From assembly GCA_014762625.1 (NCBI GenBank), contig JABURQ010000048.1, positions 1 through 64,000 on the forward strand: a stretch of DNA of 64,000 bases. The letters are read 5' to 3'. Source of the DNA: Planctomycetaceae bacterium (GTDB lineage Bacteria > Planctomycetota > Planctomycetia > Planctomycetales > Planctomycetaceae). The translations under genes were made by a program, and so were the position numbers. Position 1 is the first letter of the stretch. Each line of letters opens with the position of its first letter. Below are positions 55,660 to 63,924 of this stretch, in pieces. The notes below the pieces were generated by a model. The model saw nothing but the letters and a program-made list of their open reading frames with translations, was not told where the DNA came from and did no database searches.

Positions 55660-57219
55660 ATGAGCAGCAAGCGATACGGCGTCGATCGACGTCATTTTCT
55701 GAAATACCTCTCGGCACTCTCCGCGGTTCCCTTATTGGGCCAGCAGGTGGAAGGGCGCGTTCTGCAACAGCCGAAATTCAAAGACAATCCCTTCCAAATG
55801 GGGGTCGCTTCGGGAGATCCCTCACCGACCGGTGCTGTGCTCTGGACGCGACTCGCTCCCGATCCGCTTCACGACGGCGGCATGCCGGAAGAATTTGTAA
55901 AAGTTCGCTGGCAGGTGGCGGAAGACGAACAGATGACGAAAGTGGTTAAGAAAGGGACGGCGATCGCCACGCCGCAACTGGGACACTCACTCCATGTGGA
56001 AGTGGACGGACTCGAACCGGACCGCTGGTACTTCTATCAATTCAAGGCCGGCTCGGAAGTCAGTCCCGTCGGACGGACCCGCACCACTCCCCCCTGGGGC
56101 ACGATGCCCGACAGTATGCGCTTCGCCTACACCTCCTGTCAGCATTTCGAGTACGGCTATTTCAACGGCTACGACCATATGGTCAAGGAAGAACTGGATC
56201 TCGTTCTCCATCTGGGAGATTACATTTACGAATACGGCGGACGCGACAAGATGCCCCGTAAGCATCTCGGCAACGAAATTGTCTCCCTCGACGATTACCG
56301 CAATCGCTACGCCCAATATCGAGTCGATCCACAACTCCAGGAGGCCCATCGCATTTTCCCCTGGATTGTGACCTGGGACGATCACGAATTCGACAACAAC
56401 TACGCCAACCTCGTTTCCGAGGAAGAAGGCATCTCCCCCGAGGAATTTCTCTATCGCCGCATGAACGCCTATCAGGCCTACTACGAAGTGATGCCGTTGC
56501 GCAAGGCGACTATGCCTCGCGGTCCCAACATGAAACTGTACCGCAAAATCCGCTACGGAAGACTCGCCAATTTCTACGTCCTGGATACCCGCCAGTATCG
56601 CAGCGATCAGCCGAACAACGACGGCAACAAAGAGCTCGCCGGAAAGGTGTTCGATCCGCAAGCGACGATGTTGGGCGAGAAGCAGGAAGGCTGGCTGATG
56701 TCGAACTTGTTACAGACCAAATCCACCTGGAACGTCCTCGCGCAACAGGTAATGATGGCGCGCGTCAACCGCGGCAGCGGCGACCAACGCGCCTTCAGCA
56801 TGGATCAGTGGCCCGGTTACGAAGTCAGCCGCAATAACCTGCTCCGATTCTTCAACGATCGAAAAGTCCCCAATCCGGTGGTACTGACCGGAGACATTCA
56901 TACCAACTGGGTGAACGACCTCCGCGTCGATTTCGACGACCCGAATTCTCCCGTCGTGGGGACAGAATTCGTCGGCACGTCGATGACCTCCGGTGGAAAC
57001 GGCGGCCAACGAATCGAAGTCTTCGAGAAAGCCGCCGCCCAGAACGACTTCGTCAAATGGTATAACGCCGAACGCGGTTACGTGGCCTGTACGCTGACCG
57101 AAGACGAATGGCGGACCGATTTCCGGGTCACGCCGATCGTCGATCAACTCGGTTCGGAAATGGCGACCCGCGGGAGCTTCATTCTGGAAGCAGGCCGACC
57201 CGGCGCTCATCCCGCGTAA
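55660..57219 (+). CDS. phoD: PhoD-family alkaline phosphatase/phosphodiesterase
   Basis: The 519-residue protein has a Tat signal (VDRRHFLKYLSALSAVPLL). It also has the PhoD motifs: LHLGDYIYEYG, TWDDHEFDNNY and LTGDIHTNW for metal binding, and a catalytic-site SCQ. PhoD is secreted and releases phosphate from organic phosphates, using iron and calcium. The ATG at 55660 follows AAAGG; the frame upstream is open but lacks a signal peptide. The ThuA gene follows 44 bases later on the same strand. Confidence 0.9.
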   Translation: MSSKRYGVDRRHFLKYLSALSAVPLLGQQVEGRVLQQPKFKDNPFQMGVASGDPSPTGAVLWTRLAPDPLHDGGMPEEFVKVRWQVAEDEQMTKVVKKGTAIATPQLGHSLHVEVDGLEPDRWYFYQFKAGSEVSPVGRTRTTPPWGTMPDSMRFAYTSCQHFEYGYFNGYDHMVKEELDLVLHLGDYIYEYGGRDKMPRKHLGNEIVSLDDYRNRYAQYRVDPQLQEAHRIFPWIVTWDDHEFDNNYANLVSEEEGISPEEFLYRRMNAYQAYYEVMPLRKATMPRGPNMKLYRKIRYGRLANFYVLDTRQYRSDQPNNDGNKELAGKVFDPQATMLGEKQEGWLMSNLLQTKSTWNVLAQQVMMARVNRGSGDQRAFSMDQWPGYEVSRNNLLRFFNDRKVPNPVVLTGDIHTNWVNDLRVDFDDPNSPVVGTEFVGTSMTSGGNGGQRIEVFEKAAAQNDFVKWYNAERGYVACTLTEDEWRTDFRVTPIVDQLGSEMATRGSFILEAGRPGAHPA

Positions 57220-57263
57220 CCAGAGTTTCATTCGGAACACTATCCTTCTGTAGAAACAAGATC

Positions 57264-58142
57264 ATGAAACACCTGCTCGCAATTGGCCTCATGCTATTTT
57301 CTGCGGCCTCGCTCGCTGCCGAGGAGACGCACGTCCTCATCGTCGTCGGTCCCAGCAATCATCCTCCCGGTTCGCACGAAGTCGCCGCCGGCGGTCGCGT
57401 CCTCAAACATCTGCTGGAGCACGCCGAAAATGTCTCCGACCTGAAAGTCGATCTGGTCGAGGAATGGCCGAGTGAAGAGCTGCGTGAGAAAGCCTCCACG
57501 GTCGTTTTCATCGGCGATACTTTCCCCGCCAACCGCTTTCCCCACCCGGAACAGAATCTCGCTGACCTCTCCCAGATGATGAATCGCGGCTGCGGCATCG
57601 TCTGCATTCATTATGCGACCGGGCTGCTCGGACAGGACGTCACCAAAGACGGCGATCATCCTCTGCTCCGCTGGATGGGGGGCTATTTCGCGAACCGGTC
57701 CTGCCCACATCACGAATCGATCGCCCGGATTTATCCGGAAGCCAAAATCGAACCTGCCGCGATCGAGCATCCCGTCTCGCGCGGCTGGAAAGAATTCGTC
57801 ATCCACGACGAACCGTACACGAACAATTACTTTGGGCCCGACAACAACACTCCCGCCGCCAACGTCACGATCCTCGCGACGTCGATGTTACCGCCGCAGG
57901 ATCCCAAAGAAGAAGCGGTTGCCTGGTGTGTGGAACGCCCCGACTCCGGTCGCGGCTTCGGCATCGTAATGCCTCACTTCTACAAAAACTGGCGGGACGA
58001 TGACCTGCGAACGTTCATTTTGAACGCGGTCGTCTGGACGGCGCAAAAGGACGTGCCGAAGAACGGGGTACAGACATCAAGTCCGAAATTGAAAACGTTC
58101 GACCCCGCGGCGGTGGAGTTTCAACCGCGGAAGAAAAAATGA
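57264..58142 (+). CDS. ThuA-like secreted protein
   Basis: The 292-residue product has a signal peptide (MKHLLAIGLMLFSAASLAA) and the ThuA/GATase-1-like fold: THVLIVVGPSNHPPGSHEVA, GCGIVCIHYATGL and PVSRGWKEFVIHDEPY. ThuA-like domains are abundant in planctomycetes and are thought to act on sugars, with no settled chemistry. The GIVCIHY stretch has Cys-Ile-His where class I amidotransferases would have Cys, though a triad was not established. It sits 44 bases after phoD. Confidence 0.85.
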   Translation: MKHLLAIGLMLFSAASLAAEETHVLIVVGPSNHPPGSHEVAAGGRVLKHLLEHAENVSDLKVDLVEEWPSEELREKASTVVFIGDTFPANRFPHPEQNLADLSQMMNRGCGIVCIHYATGLLGQDVTKDGDHPLLRWMGGYFANRSCPHHESIARIYPEAKIEPAAIEHPVSRGWKEFVIHDEPYTNNYFGPDNNTPAANVTILATSMLPPQDPKEEAVAWCVERPDSGRGFGIVMPHFYKNWRDDDLRTFILNAVVWTAQKDVPKNGVQTSSPKLKTFDPAAVEFQPRKKK

Positions 58143-58199
58143 TAATCTTCGTCGGTAGAACTGTTACAATAAGCGGTCCTTAGGATTCCGGACAAGAAA

Positions 58200-58439
58200 A
58201 TGAACGAAGTCGAGCAGGAATACGAACGTCGGCTGTCCGAAATGCCAATTGCCGAGAAGTTTGCTCGTTCGCAGGCGATGTTTAATGCCTATCGAGAACA
58301 ACTGGGGCGAGAAATCGCGGCAGCTCATCCGGAATACAGCCTCGAACGCCTCAAGTGGGAAGTGGCCGCTCGCATGTACGCCGACGAACCGGCCACGATG
58401 AAACTCGTCAACAGGATGCTCGAACGTGTTTCCGATTGA
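58200..58439 (+). CDS. Small helical protein upstream of a nucleotidyltransferase
   Basis: The 79-residue protein is helical and charged: EYERRLSEMPIAEKFARSQ and EYSLERLKWEVAARMYADEP. It has no membrane span. Similar short proteins are found next to nucleotidyltransferases of the DUF6036/AbiEii kind. The next gene starts inside it (overlap 14 bases), which indicates coupled translation. By its place it could be the partner or antitoxin-like component of the pair. Confidence 0.7.
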   Translation: MNEVEQEYERRLSEMPIAEKFARSQAMFNAYREQLGREIAAAHPEYSLERLKWEVAARMYADEPATMKLVNRMLERVSD

Positions 58440-59001
58440 AGCGTTTGAAAAAACACTCTCCCAGGCGGCTGCGATCTTTGATCGACTTTCATTGCCCTAT
58501 CATCTCACGGGAGGTGTCTCCACCGTTTCTTATGGGGAGCCTCGGATGACACAAGACCTCGATATTGTCGTGCATCCTCGAAAACTGACTGAAAAACTCG
58601 ATGACTTTTTGAAAGCGCTGGCCGACTCCAGTTTTTTATACAGTGAATCGGCAATCCGAGAAGCCGTTGAGAAAGGGCGTGTGTTTCAGATTCTCCATCA
58701 GGAGGAATCCCTGAAACTCGATATCTACCCGAGAGAAATGATTCCCGGTGAGCTGCAACGTTCCGTACAACGCGCTGTCATCACTTCGACAAAATATCCG
58801 ATTGTTTCACGCCCCGATGCAATTCTTTCGAAACTCATCTGGGTCAGCAAAGGAAATCATAAAAATCGACAGGACGTTCGACGACTCTTTCGTACGAGCA
58901 CCGATGAAGAACAGGCGTTGGTTCGGGATTTTGCCAAAGAACTGAAGCTGTCCCGTCTTTTAACCGAACTGTTGGAAGAACGTGACGAACCGATTGAGTA
59001 A
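58426..59001 (+). CDS. MNT-type nucleotidyltransferase (DUF6036/AbiEii-like)
   Basis: The 191-residue product starts with a GTG at 58426. It shows the nucleotidyltransferase signature: GGVS at about residue 29 and QDLDIVV (DxD metal site), then a further Asp in LKLDIYPRE. These keep the complete set of carboxylates, so it is probably active. It could modify tRNA, a protein or a small partner, as in AbiEii/MenA-type toxins; the target is unknown. It overlaps the upstream 79-residue gene by 14 bases. Confidence 0.75.
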   Translation: MFPIEAFEKTLSQAAAIFDRLSLPYHLTGGVSTVSYGEPRMTQDLDIVVHPRKLTEKLDDFLKALADSSFLYSESAIREAVEKGRVFQILHQEESLKLDIYPREMIPGELQRSVQRAVITSTKYPIVSRPDAILSKLIWVSKGNHKNRQDVRRLFRTSTDEEQALVRDFAKELKLSRLLTELLEERDEPIE

Positions 59002-59005
59002 GCCT

Positions 59006-60172
59006 TCACTCGTCCCAATCGTCCTCGTCATCCCAGTCGTCGTCCTCGTCGGGATCTTTCCACTTTCGCATCCAGATATCGGCGGGAATCGGCTGCTCTA
59101 CCGAACCTTTGAACTCCCAGACCACTTCCGGATTGTCGCTCGACTCAATCATTGATTTGAGAATCTGCTGCGGTGGCGTGGTTTTGAGCTGTTCGCGAAT
59201 CCGATCGAGCTTTTGATTCCACGCGGCGCGTTCGTCCGCGTATTCGGGATCGGTTTCATCCGGCATATCGAACGGTGAGCCGGGATAGTACTCGTCGTCG
59301 AAGGCTTGAAGAATTTCCTCCGCCTGCATTTCCTGATGAACGACCACCGCTTCGTAACTCAGTTGTTCCCATTCGTCGCGGGAGAGATCGTTTTCCTTGC
59401 GGAAGCGTTTCAGCGCACGTTCGGCATGAAACTGAGAAATCGCCGTGCGCCATTGCAACAGAATCGCCGCGACAGATTCCGGCGTACACTCGGTCCCGTC
59501 TCGCTCGGCGATGCGGCGGATTTCGGCTTCGGTCGCTCCCCCTCGCGAGATGCGCCAATCCATTTCTTCGGCGTAAGCGCGTTCGAAACACCGGGCGAAC
59601 TCGTCTTCCGGGTAAGTCGTCGCGTTGTCGCTGGGAGCCTCTTCCTGAAATGTCGCAAATACGTCGGCAACGCTCAGTTCCGGATGATATTGGACCGTCT
59701 TATCGTCCGGATAGTCCATCATGGTCTCCTGATTGGTTCCAAACGTCCAACTGGAACCGTCTTCGTACTTCCGGTACACATCGCACCACACACCCGCCAT
59801 CGGATGATCGTAGACGATGCCGTAGGTGGAAGAGGCTCGATGAATGTAAGCAGTGATGGCTAAGCCGACCTCTTCGACGTAATAGTCGTCAATCTTGTCG
59901 AAGCCGAGAGATTCATACTCGCCACAGCGTTCTTCGAACTCGTCGGGATGGTTCAGAAAATCCTCAAGCTCATCGTCAGCGTCCAACACTTCGGATCGAG
60001 GCTTCAACTTGATCCGGAAGGGAGGAACCGCCGCTCCTCCCATGTTTTTCAGCAAGTCGGCAAATTTTCCGAACGCCGAACGAAACTTCCAGCGGATGTA
60101 AAGATAGATGGCCAGGATCAGCAGCAGCAGGGCGACGAACATCGCCCCGACCAGTTGAAGAAAAAACATCAT
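59006..60172 (-). CDS. Hypothetical membrane-anchored protein
   Basis: The 388-residue product has one N-terminal span (LVGAMFVALLLLILAIYLYI) and a mostly acidic, soluble body without a known domain. The C-terminus is very acidic (DPDEDDDWDDEDDWDE). A helical middle (about 215-300) includes EEILQAFDDEYYPGSPFD. It is convergent with the nucleotidyltransferase gene, with only 4 bases between stops. No function can be assigned. Confidence 0.7.
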   Translation of the reverse strand: MMFFLQLVGAMFVALLLLILAIYLYIRWKFRSAFGKFADLLKNMGGAAVPPFRIKLKPRSEVLDADDELEDFLNHPDEFEERCGEYESLGFDKIDDYYVEEVGLAITAYIHRASSTYGIVYDHPMAGVWCDVYRKYEDGSSWTFGTNQETMMDYPDDKTVQYHPELSVADVFATFQEEAPSDNATTYPEDEFARCFERAYAEEMDWRISRGGATEAEIRRIAERDGTECTPESVAAILLQWRTAISQFHAERALKRFRKENDLSRDEWEQLSYEAVVVHQEMQAEEILQAFDDEYYPGSPFDMPDETDPEYADERAAWNQKLDRIREQLKTTPPQQILKSMIESSDNPEVVWEFKGSVEQPIPADIWMRKWKDPDEDDDWDDEDDWDE

Positions 60173-60353
60173 CGGACCATTCCTCAGCGAGCGTAACAGT
60201 GAATGACTTTTGCTGTCTCTCGTGATTGGGCTTCATTGAACTTCGGCAACGTGTACGAGTCAAACTTTTTTGTGTTTTGTTGCGAAGGTTTTTCGGACAA
60301 GATGTCTGTGTGAAATGAAATTGCTATTTCCATCTGGATTGCGAAACACGCCC

Positions 60354-62291
60354 ATGCCACGGCTCTCAACGGTGCTCCTGACTTTCCTGTTAATCCTTCC
60401 CGCGACGGAAGGTGAAGCAGCCGACTCTCTCGTCCCTCTCAACAACGGACGTCCGCCTCAAAATGTAGAGCAACTTTGGGACGGTTACGACCCTCGTCTT
60501 GAGCCGCTCGACATCAAAGTCGTCCGCGAGTGGATCGAAGATGGCATCCGTATCCGATACGTCACGTTTCACATCGGGACCTTCAAGGGGACACCCGCAC
60601 GGATGGCGGCGTTTTACGCATTTCCCGATCAGCAATCTGGGAAACTACCGGGACTGCTGCAATGTCACGGCGGAGGACAACGAGCCAATCTGCAACTGGT
60701 CAAAGAGATGGCGCACCGAGGTTATGCCACGCTCTCCATCAACTGGGGCGGACGCGATATGGAGGGGGCTTTACCTGGGGAAGAAAATACTGACTGGGGA
60801 GCCGTCGATCCGACACAAAACAATGTGCCGGGGTATTCCAGCTTGCAGCCCAATCAGCAAACGATAGATTCGGTAGAATCTCCTCGCAACAACAATTGGT
60901 TTCTGTTGACGATCGGTGCGCGTCGCGGACTGACATTTCTCGAACAGCAATCGGAAGTCGATGCCCAACGCCTGGGAGTCCGGGGCCATTCCATGGGAGG
61001 ACGATTGACGGGACTTGTCGCCGGTTGCGACGATCGCGTCAAAGCCGCCTCTCCTTCTGTCGGAGGCAGCGGATTTCTGCAATACGACTTGTGGGGGCTG
61101 CCGGGGTCGGCCCGTCGTGTACGAGGAAACTTGGATCTGTTCCGTCGCACACTCTCCGGGGAAGCGTCTCTCGCGCGGATCGAATGTCCGATTCTATATC
61201 TCTCGGCAACGAACGACTTCAACGCACCGATGGAATTTGTCGAGATGGGAATGAAACTGGTCCCCCACGACCGCAAGCGAACGACGTATGCGATTCATCT
61301 CAATCATCGCTTCACACCGGAAGCCGAGGTCGCAAGGAAACTTTGGTTCGACGCCCATCTGCAAAATCGTTTGACCTTCCCGGAATCACCGAAAGGAGAA
61401 TTCATTCTTGATTCTCCCGATGGTCGCCCCGTTTACAAGGTGACCGTTGATCATTCGCGTGAAGTCGCCGATGTCAAAATCTATTACGGCTACGAACGCG
61501 ACCCACGGAATCGATTCTGGGCCTGGGCTCCGATTTGTCCCACTGGCAAGGATTATTATGGTACCTGCTCGATTTACGACCTTGATGAGCCGTTATTCGT
61601 CATGGCGAATGTCTATTACAAATTGAGACCGGAGGAGCGGCGCGAAGGTGATCCGGAAAAATTCATTCTCAGTGTTGCCGATCAGATTTATCCCACAGAG
61701 TTAAAAGCAACCGGCATTCAAGCAAATGCCAAACATCACCGACTGATCGACGATTTCAAACGCGGCTGGGATGACTGGTACGTCCTTAACGGCAACAATC
61801 GGCATCACTGGCTCTATGCGACGCGCAAACTCGCCGACCCGCGCTGGTCTGGGCCGCAAAACGGAAGACTCGTGTTTCAAATCACCACGACGGCCCCCGG
61901 CAATACGCTGGGTGTCAAAATTGAAACTGATAGCTGGCGAATGTATGCGGGGCGTCAAAGAAAAAGCTACACAGCACTCGTACCTTTGAAAGAGGGAGAG
62001 AATCAGATTGAACTCTCGGCTTCCGATTTCAAAAATCTCCAAGGTGAGTCGCTCGCCGACTGGGAAGGAATGACCGAATTAATCTTCACACCAGGCAATC
62101 GGCTGAATGTCTCTTCCGTCGAGCTTCCCCCGTGGCAGGGAGATTTTCCGATCTTTGCGAATCTCAGATGGATGGGAGGTAAAGTGATCGAACGACCGTA
62201 TCCCTATCCTCAATCGCCTCTGAAGACGGCACAACCGGGCGGCCTCTCCGACCCTGAGTTTCTGAAAGCGATTCAGGACTCCTTGAAATAG
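60354..62291 (+). CDS. Secreted dienelactone-hydrolase-like/acetyl xylan esterase-like protein
   Basis: The 645-residue product has a signal peptide (LSTVLLTFLLILPATEGEAA). Its hydrolase domain is complete: LLQCHGGGQR (oxyanion), nucleophile Ser in GHSMGGR, Asp in SATNDFNAP and His in NHRFTPE. A C-terminal beta-sandwich-like part follows (from about 450). It resembles the acetyl xylan esterase-like proteins frequent in this phylum. Alternative ATGs at 60270 and 60315 lie upstream; none has a ribosome site, and 60354 is chosen for the signal peptide. The nearby 62.5 kb stress cassette is unrelated in sequence. Confidence 0.85.
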   Translation: MPRLSTVLLTFLLILPATEGEAADSLVPLNNGRPPQNVEQLWDGYDPRLEPLDIKVVREWIEDGIRIRYVTFHIGTFKGTPARMAAFYAFPDQQSGKLPGLLQCHGGGQRANLQLVKEMAHRGYATLSINWGGRDMEGALPGEENTDWGAVDPTQNNVPGYSSLQPNQQTIDSVESPRNNNWFLLTIGARRGLTFLEQQSEVDAQRLGVRGHSMGGRLTGLVAGCDDRVKAASPSVGGSGFLQYDLWGLPGSARRVRGNLDLFRRTLSGEASLARIECPILYLSATNDFNAPMEFVEMGMKLVPHDRKRTTYAIHLNHRFTPEAEVARKLWFDAHLQNRLTFPESPKGEFILDSPDGRPVYKVTVDHSREVADVKIYYGYERDPRNRFWAWAPICPTGKDYYGTCSIYDLDEPLFVMANVYYKLRPEERREGDPEKFILSVADQIYPTELKATGIQANAKHHRLIDDFKRGWDDWYVLNGNNRHHWLYATRKLADPRWSGPQNGRLVFQITTTAPGNTLGVKIETDSWRMYAGRQRKSYTALVPLKEGENQIELSASDFKNLQGESLADWEGMTELIFTPGNRLNVSSVELPPWQGDFPIFANLRWMGGKVIERPYPYPQSPLKTAQPGGLSDPEFLKAIQDSLK

Positions 62292-62416
62292 TTCGAGCGC
62301 TCATCCAAGAGTCTGGAGAAACTCACTCGGGGCCTCTCCCAGGCTTCGATTCAGACTGCGGTCCAAGCCGTCAGCCTGGCATCTGTCCCCGCAGAAGCTC
62401 TCGCAAAGAACTGGCT

Positions 62417-62437
62417 GTTTCGTTTTCAATGCGAAAC
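62417..62437. promoter_or_regulatory. Inverted repeat GTTTCG-N9-CGAAAC, possible upstream activator site
   Basis: GTTTCG (62417-62422) recurs inverted as CGAAAC (62432-62437), centred about 75 bases before a sigma-54-like promoter. This is where an enhancer-binding protein would sit. Six-base arms can arise by chance. Confidence 0.3.
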
Positions 62438-62502
62438 CAGACAGTTTGCTAACTTGTTCCCATGCGTGATGTTACATCAAGAAAATGGAGTTTTTCGAGT
62501 TT

Positions 62503-62518
62503 TGGCATCACTCCTGCA
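62503..62518 (+). promoter_or_regulatory. Sigma-54-type (-24/-12) promoter, operon A
   Basis: TGGCAT (62503-62508), five bases, then CTGCA (62514-62518). The GG (62504) and GC (62516) dinucleotides are 12 bases apart, the invariant RpoN spacing, and the match to TGGCAC-N5-TTGCA is 9 of 11. It lies 58 bases upstream of the DUF1328 start codon. The same form occurs upstream of 63680. Confidence 0.7.
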
Positions 62519-62560
62519 ACTATCTATCCAGTGAGAACAATCAAGAAGAAAGGAAATCAC

Positions 62561-62728
62561 ATGTTAAGTTGGGCAATCATGTTTCTCATTCTCGCACTTA
62601 TAGCGGGGGCACTGGAAATGACTGTCATTGCTGGAACCTCACTCTGGATTGCCAAAGTTCTGTTCCTGGCCTTTGTGGTCTTTCTGGTGGTCTCCTTGGT
62701 AACCGGACGCCGAACGACGAGCGTCTGA
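62561..62728 (+). CDS. DUF1328 (YtjA-type) small membrane protein
   Basis: The 55-residue product starts MLSWAIMFLILALIAG and continues VIAGTSLWIAKVLF with a VVSLVTGRR end. This is the two-span DUF1328/YtjA pattern. These tiny inner-membrane proteins are linked to stress and stationary phase but have no known activity. The ATG at 62561 follows AAGAAAGGAAA and a sigma-54-type promoter. An upstream open frame of 33 residues is not counted. A paralogue begins at 63925. Confidence 0.9.
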   Translation: MLSWAIMFLILALIAGALEMTVIAGTSLWIAKVLFLAFVVFLVVSLVTGRRTTSV

Positions 62729-62797
62729 CTCTGCCAAATGCTCACTAGGAGATGAATTGGAATAAGAAGATTAGATCCTTCAGGAAAGGGATTCGCC

Positions 62798-63163
62798 ATG
62801 AGATTTTTAGCTATCGCCGCCATTGCTGTGATCGGACTATCCTTTCTGGGTTGGCTGACATTCGCGAACTCGGAAGAGTCTGCATCGATGACAATCGATA
62901 AGACTGAGGTTAAACAAGACACGCAGGAAGCGGTTGAAGAGACTCAGGAAGCCATTAATTCGGCCAAGAAAGAAACTCAAGAAGCCTATGAAAATGTGAA
63001 AGAAGAAGGTCAGGAAGTTTTGGATTCTACGGAAAAAGCATTGAAGGATGCGAAAGAGGAAACCAAAGAAACTTTCAATGATGTGAAGGAAGATTTCAGC
63101 TCGGAAGAGGAATCCGACAAGTCTTCGCCGAAGGTGAAAGAAACCTCTAACTCCAATTCCTGA
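62798..63163 (+). CDS. Helical envelope protein with 11-residue repeats
   Basis: The 121-residue product has a signal or anchor segment (MRFLAIAAIAVIGLSFLGWLT). A charged helical region then has a regular pattern of 7- and 11-residue units beginning TQEA or similar (TQEAVEE, TQEAINSAKKE, TQEAYENVKEE, GQEVLDSTEKA, TKETFNDVKED). The spacing resembles LEA-type or apolipoprotein helices, so a membrane- or protein-protecting role is possible. It is 69 bases after the DUF1328 gene, has a good AGGAAAGGG site and is followed by a terminator. Confidence 0.8.
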   Translation: MRFLAIAAIAVIGLSFLGWLTFANSEESASMTIDKTEVKQDTQEAVEETQEAINSAKKETQEAYENVKEEGQEVLDSTEKALKDAKEETKETFNDVKEDFSSEEESDKSSPKVKETSNSNS

Positions 63164-63217
63164 GTTTAAATCCAAGACACGATCAACATTTATTCGTCAC
63201 AAGAAACGTTGATTCAT

Positions 63218-63255
63218 GACAGGCTCGTGCCCCTCACGAGCTTGTCTATTTTTTT
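63218..63255 (+). terminator. Rho-independent terminator of operon A
   Basis: GACAGGCTCGTG (63218-63229) pairs with CACGAGCTTGTC (63235-63246) through 12 pairs, one a G-T wobble, around a 5-base loop. TATTTTTTT follows (63247-63255). It ends the DUF1328/helical-protein transcript. Confidence 0.93.
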
Positions 63256-63293
63256 GAGCCCCTGTTTCATTTTGAGACCAGAGAGAGGCAACT

Positions 63294-63410
63294 ATGGCGA
63301 CTGTCATTCACGAGGAAGCGCACGGTGGTCTGTTGGGGCTCGGCTGGCTATACGACTTGTGGACACTCAACGATCAAATCGACGAATTCAACACAATACA
63401 TACGCACTAG
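63294..63410 (+). CDS. 38-residue protein: C-terminal half of a TM2 domain
   Basis: The product MATVIHEEAHGGLLGLGW continues with LYDLWTLNDQIDEFNTIHTH. It matches the last span and ending of TM2-domain proteins (GGLLGIGWLxDL, then a V/IDE tail) but lacks the first span. The ATG at 63294 follows AGAGAGG, so translation is plausible. Upstream sequence shows no trace of the missing half, and it starts 39 bases past the operon A terminator. It is either a truncated relic or a small protein of its own; the intact ribosome site favours expression. Confidence 0.6.
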   Translation: MATVIHEEAHGGLLGLGWLYDLWTLNDQIDEFNTIHTH

Positions 63411-63620
63411 CTACAAACATCTGAGTAAACAGAGGGACCCTCAAAAAGAGCCCCATAAGTAATACAAAATCGTTGACTGAAAAAATGAGTATGCATGTTC
63501 CCGCAGAGACTCTCAGCCCAAGTCATTTATCTTTGATAGAACGCTCTTCAACGTAACGGTAATTCATTTCACGACCTCCCACACCTACTTCTAGAGCGAC
63601 TTCAGATAATTCTGAGACTT

Positions 63621-63636
63621 TGGCATGTTTGCTGCA
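63621..63636 (+). promoter_or_regulatory. Sigma-54-type (-24/-12) promoter, operon B
   Basis: TGGCAT (63621-63626), GTTTG, then CTGCA (63632-63636), with GG and GC 12 bases apart. It lies 59 bases before the lipoprotein start at 63680. TCAGA-TAAT-TCTGA (63602-63615), a short palindrome, lies just upstream and may be a regulator site. Confidence 0.7.
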
Positions 63637-63679
63637 TCTTTCAATTTTTTAGACCATTAGCATTCGTCAAAGGAGAACC

Positions 63680-63895
63680 ATGAGACTGATTGCACTTTCG
63701 ACGCTCACACTCACAGCCGCAACGATGTCTGTGGGATGTTCGCCTCAGCAACCGGTCGTCGATGAGACTTCGACGGAGTCGAGCGAAGACGCCCCGGAAG
63801 TAGACGTTGATGTTCCGGGAATGGATCTGGAAGTTCAGGCGGATGAAGAAGAGCCGACGGTCGATGTTGATCTCGAATCAGAACAGAAATCATAG
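63680..63895 (+). CDS. Small acidic lipoprotein
   Basis: The 71-residue product has a lipobox (ATMSVGC, Cys20), and a short acidic tail rich in Asp, Glu and Val (EVDVDVPGMDLEVQADEEE). It matches no named family that I recall. AAAGGAGAA precedes the ATG. It is the first gene of operon B, ahead of a second DUF1328 gene 29 bases downstream. Confidence 0.85.
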   Translation: MRLIALSTLTLTAATMSVGCSPQQPVVDETSTESSEDAPEVDVDVPGMDLEVQADEEEPTVDVDLESEQKS

Positions 63896-63924
63896 GAATC
63901 GATCGAGTCGGGAAAGGATATAAC

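Noticed and set aside
62378-62396. Another TGGCAT followed by CCCGCA-like bases
   Set aside because: The GG-to-GC spacing is 13 rather than 12 bases and the -12 element is a poor match, so it is not a second sigma-54 promoter.
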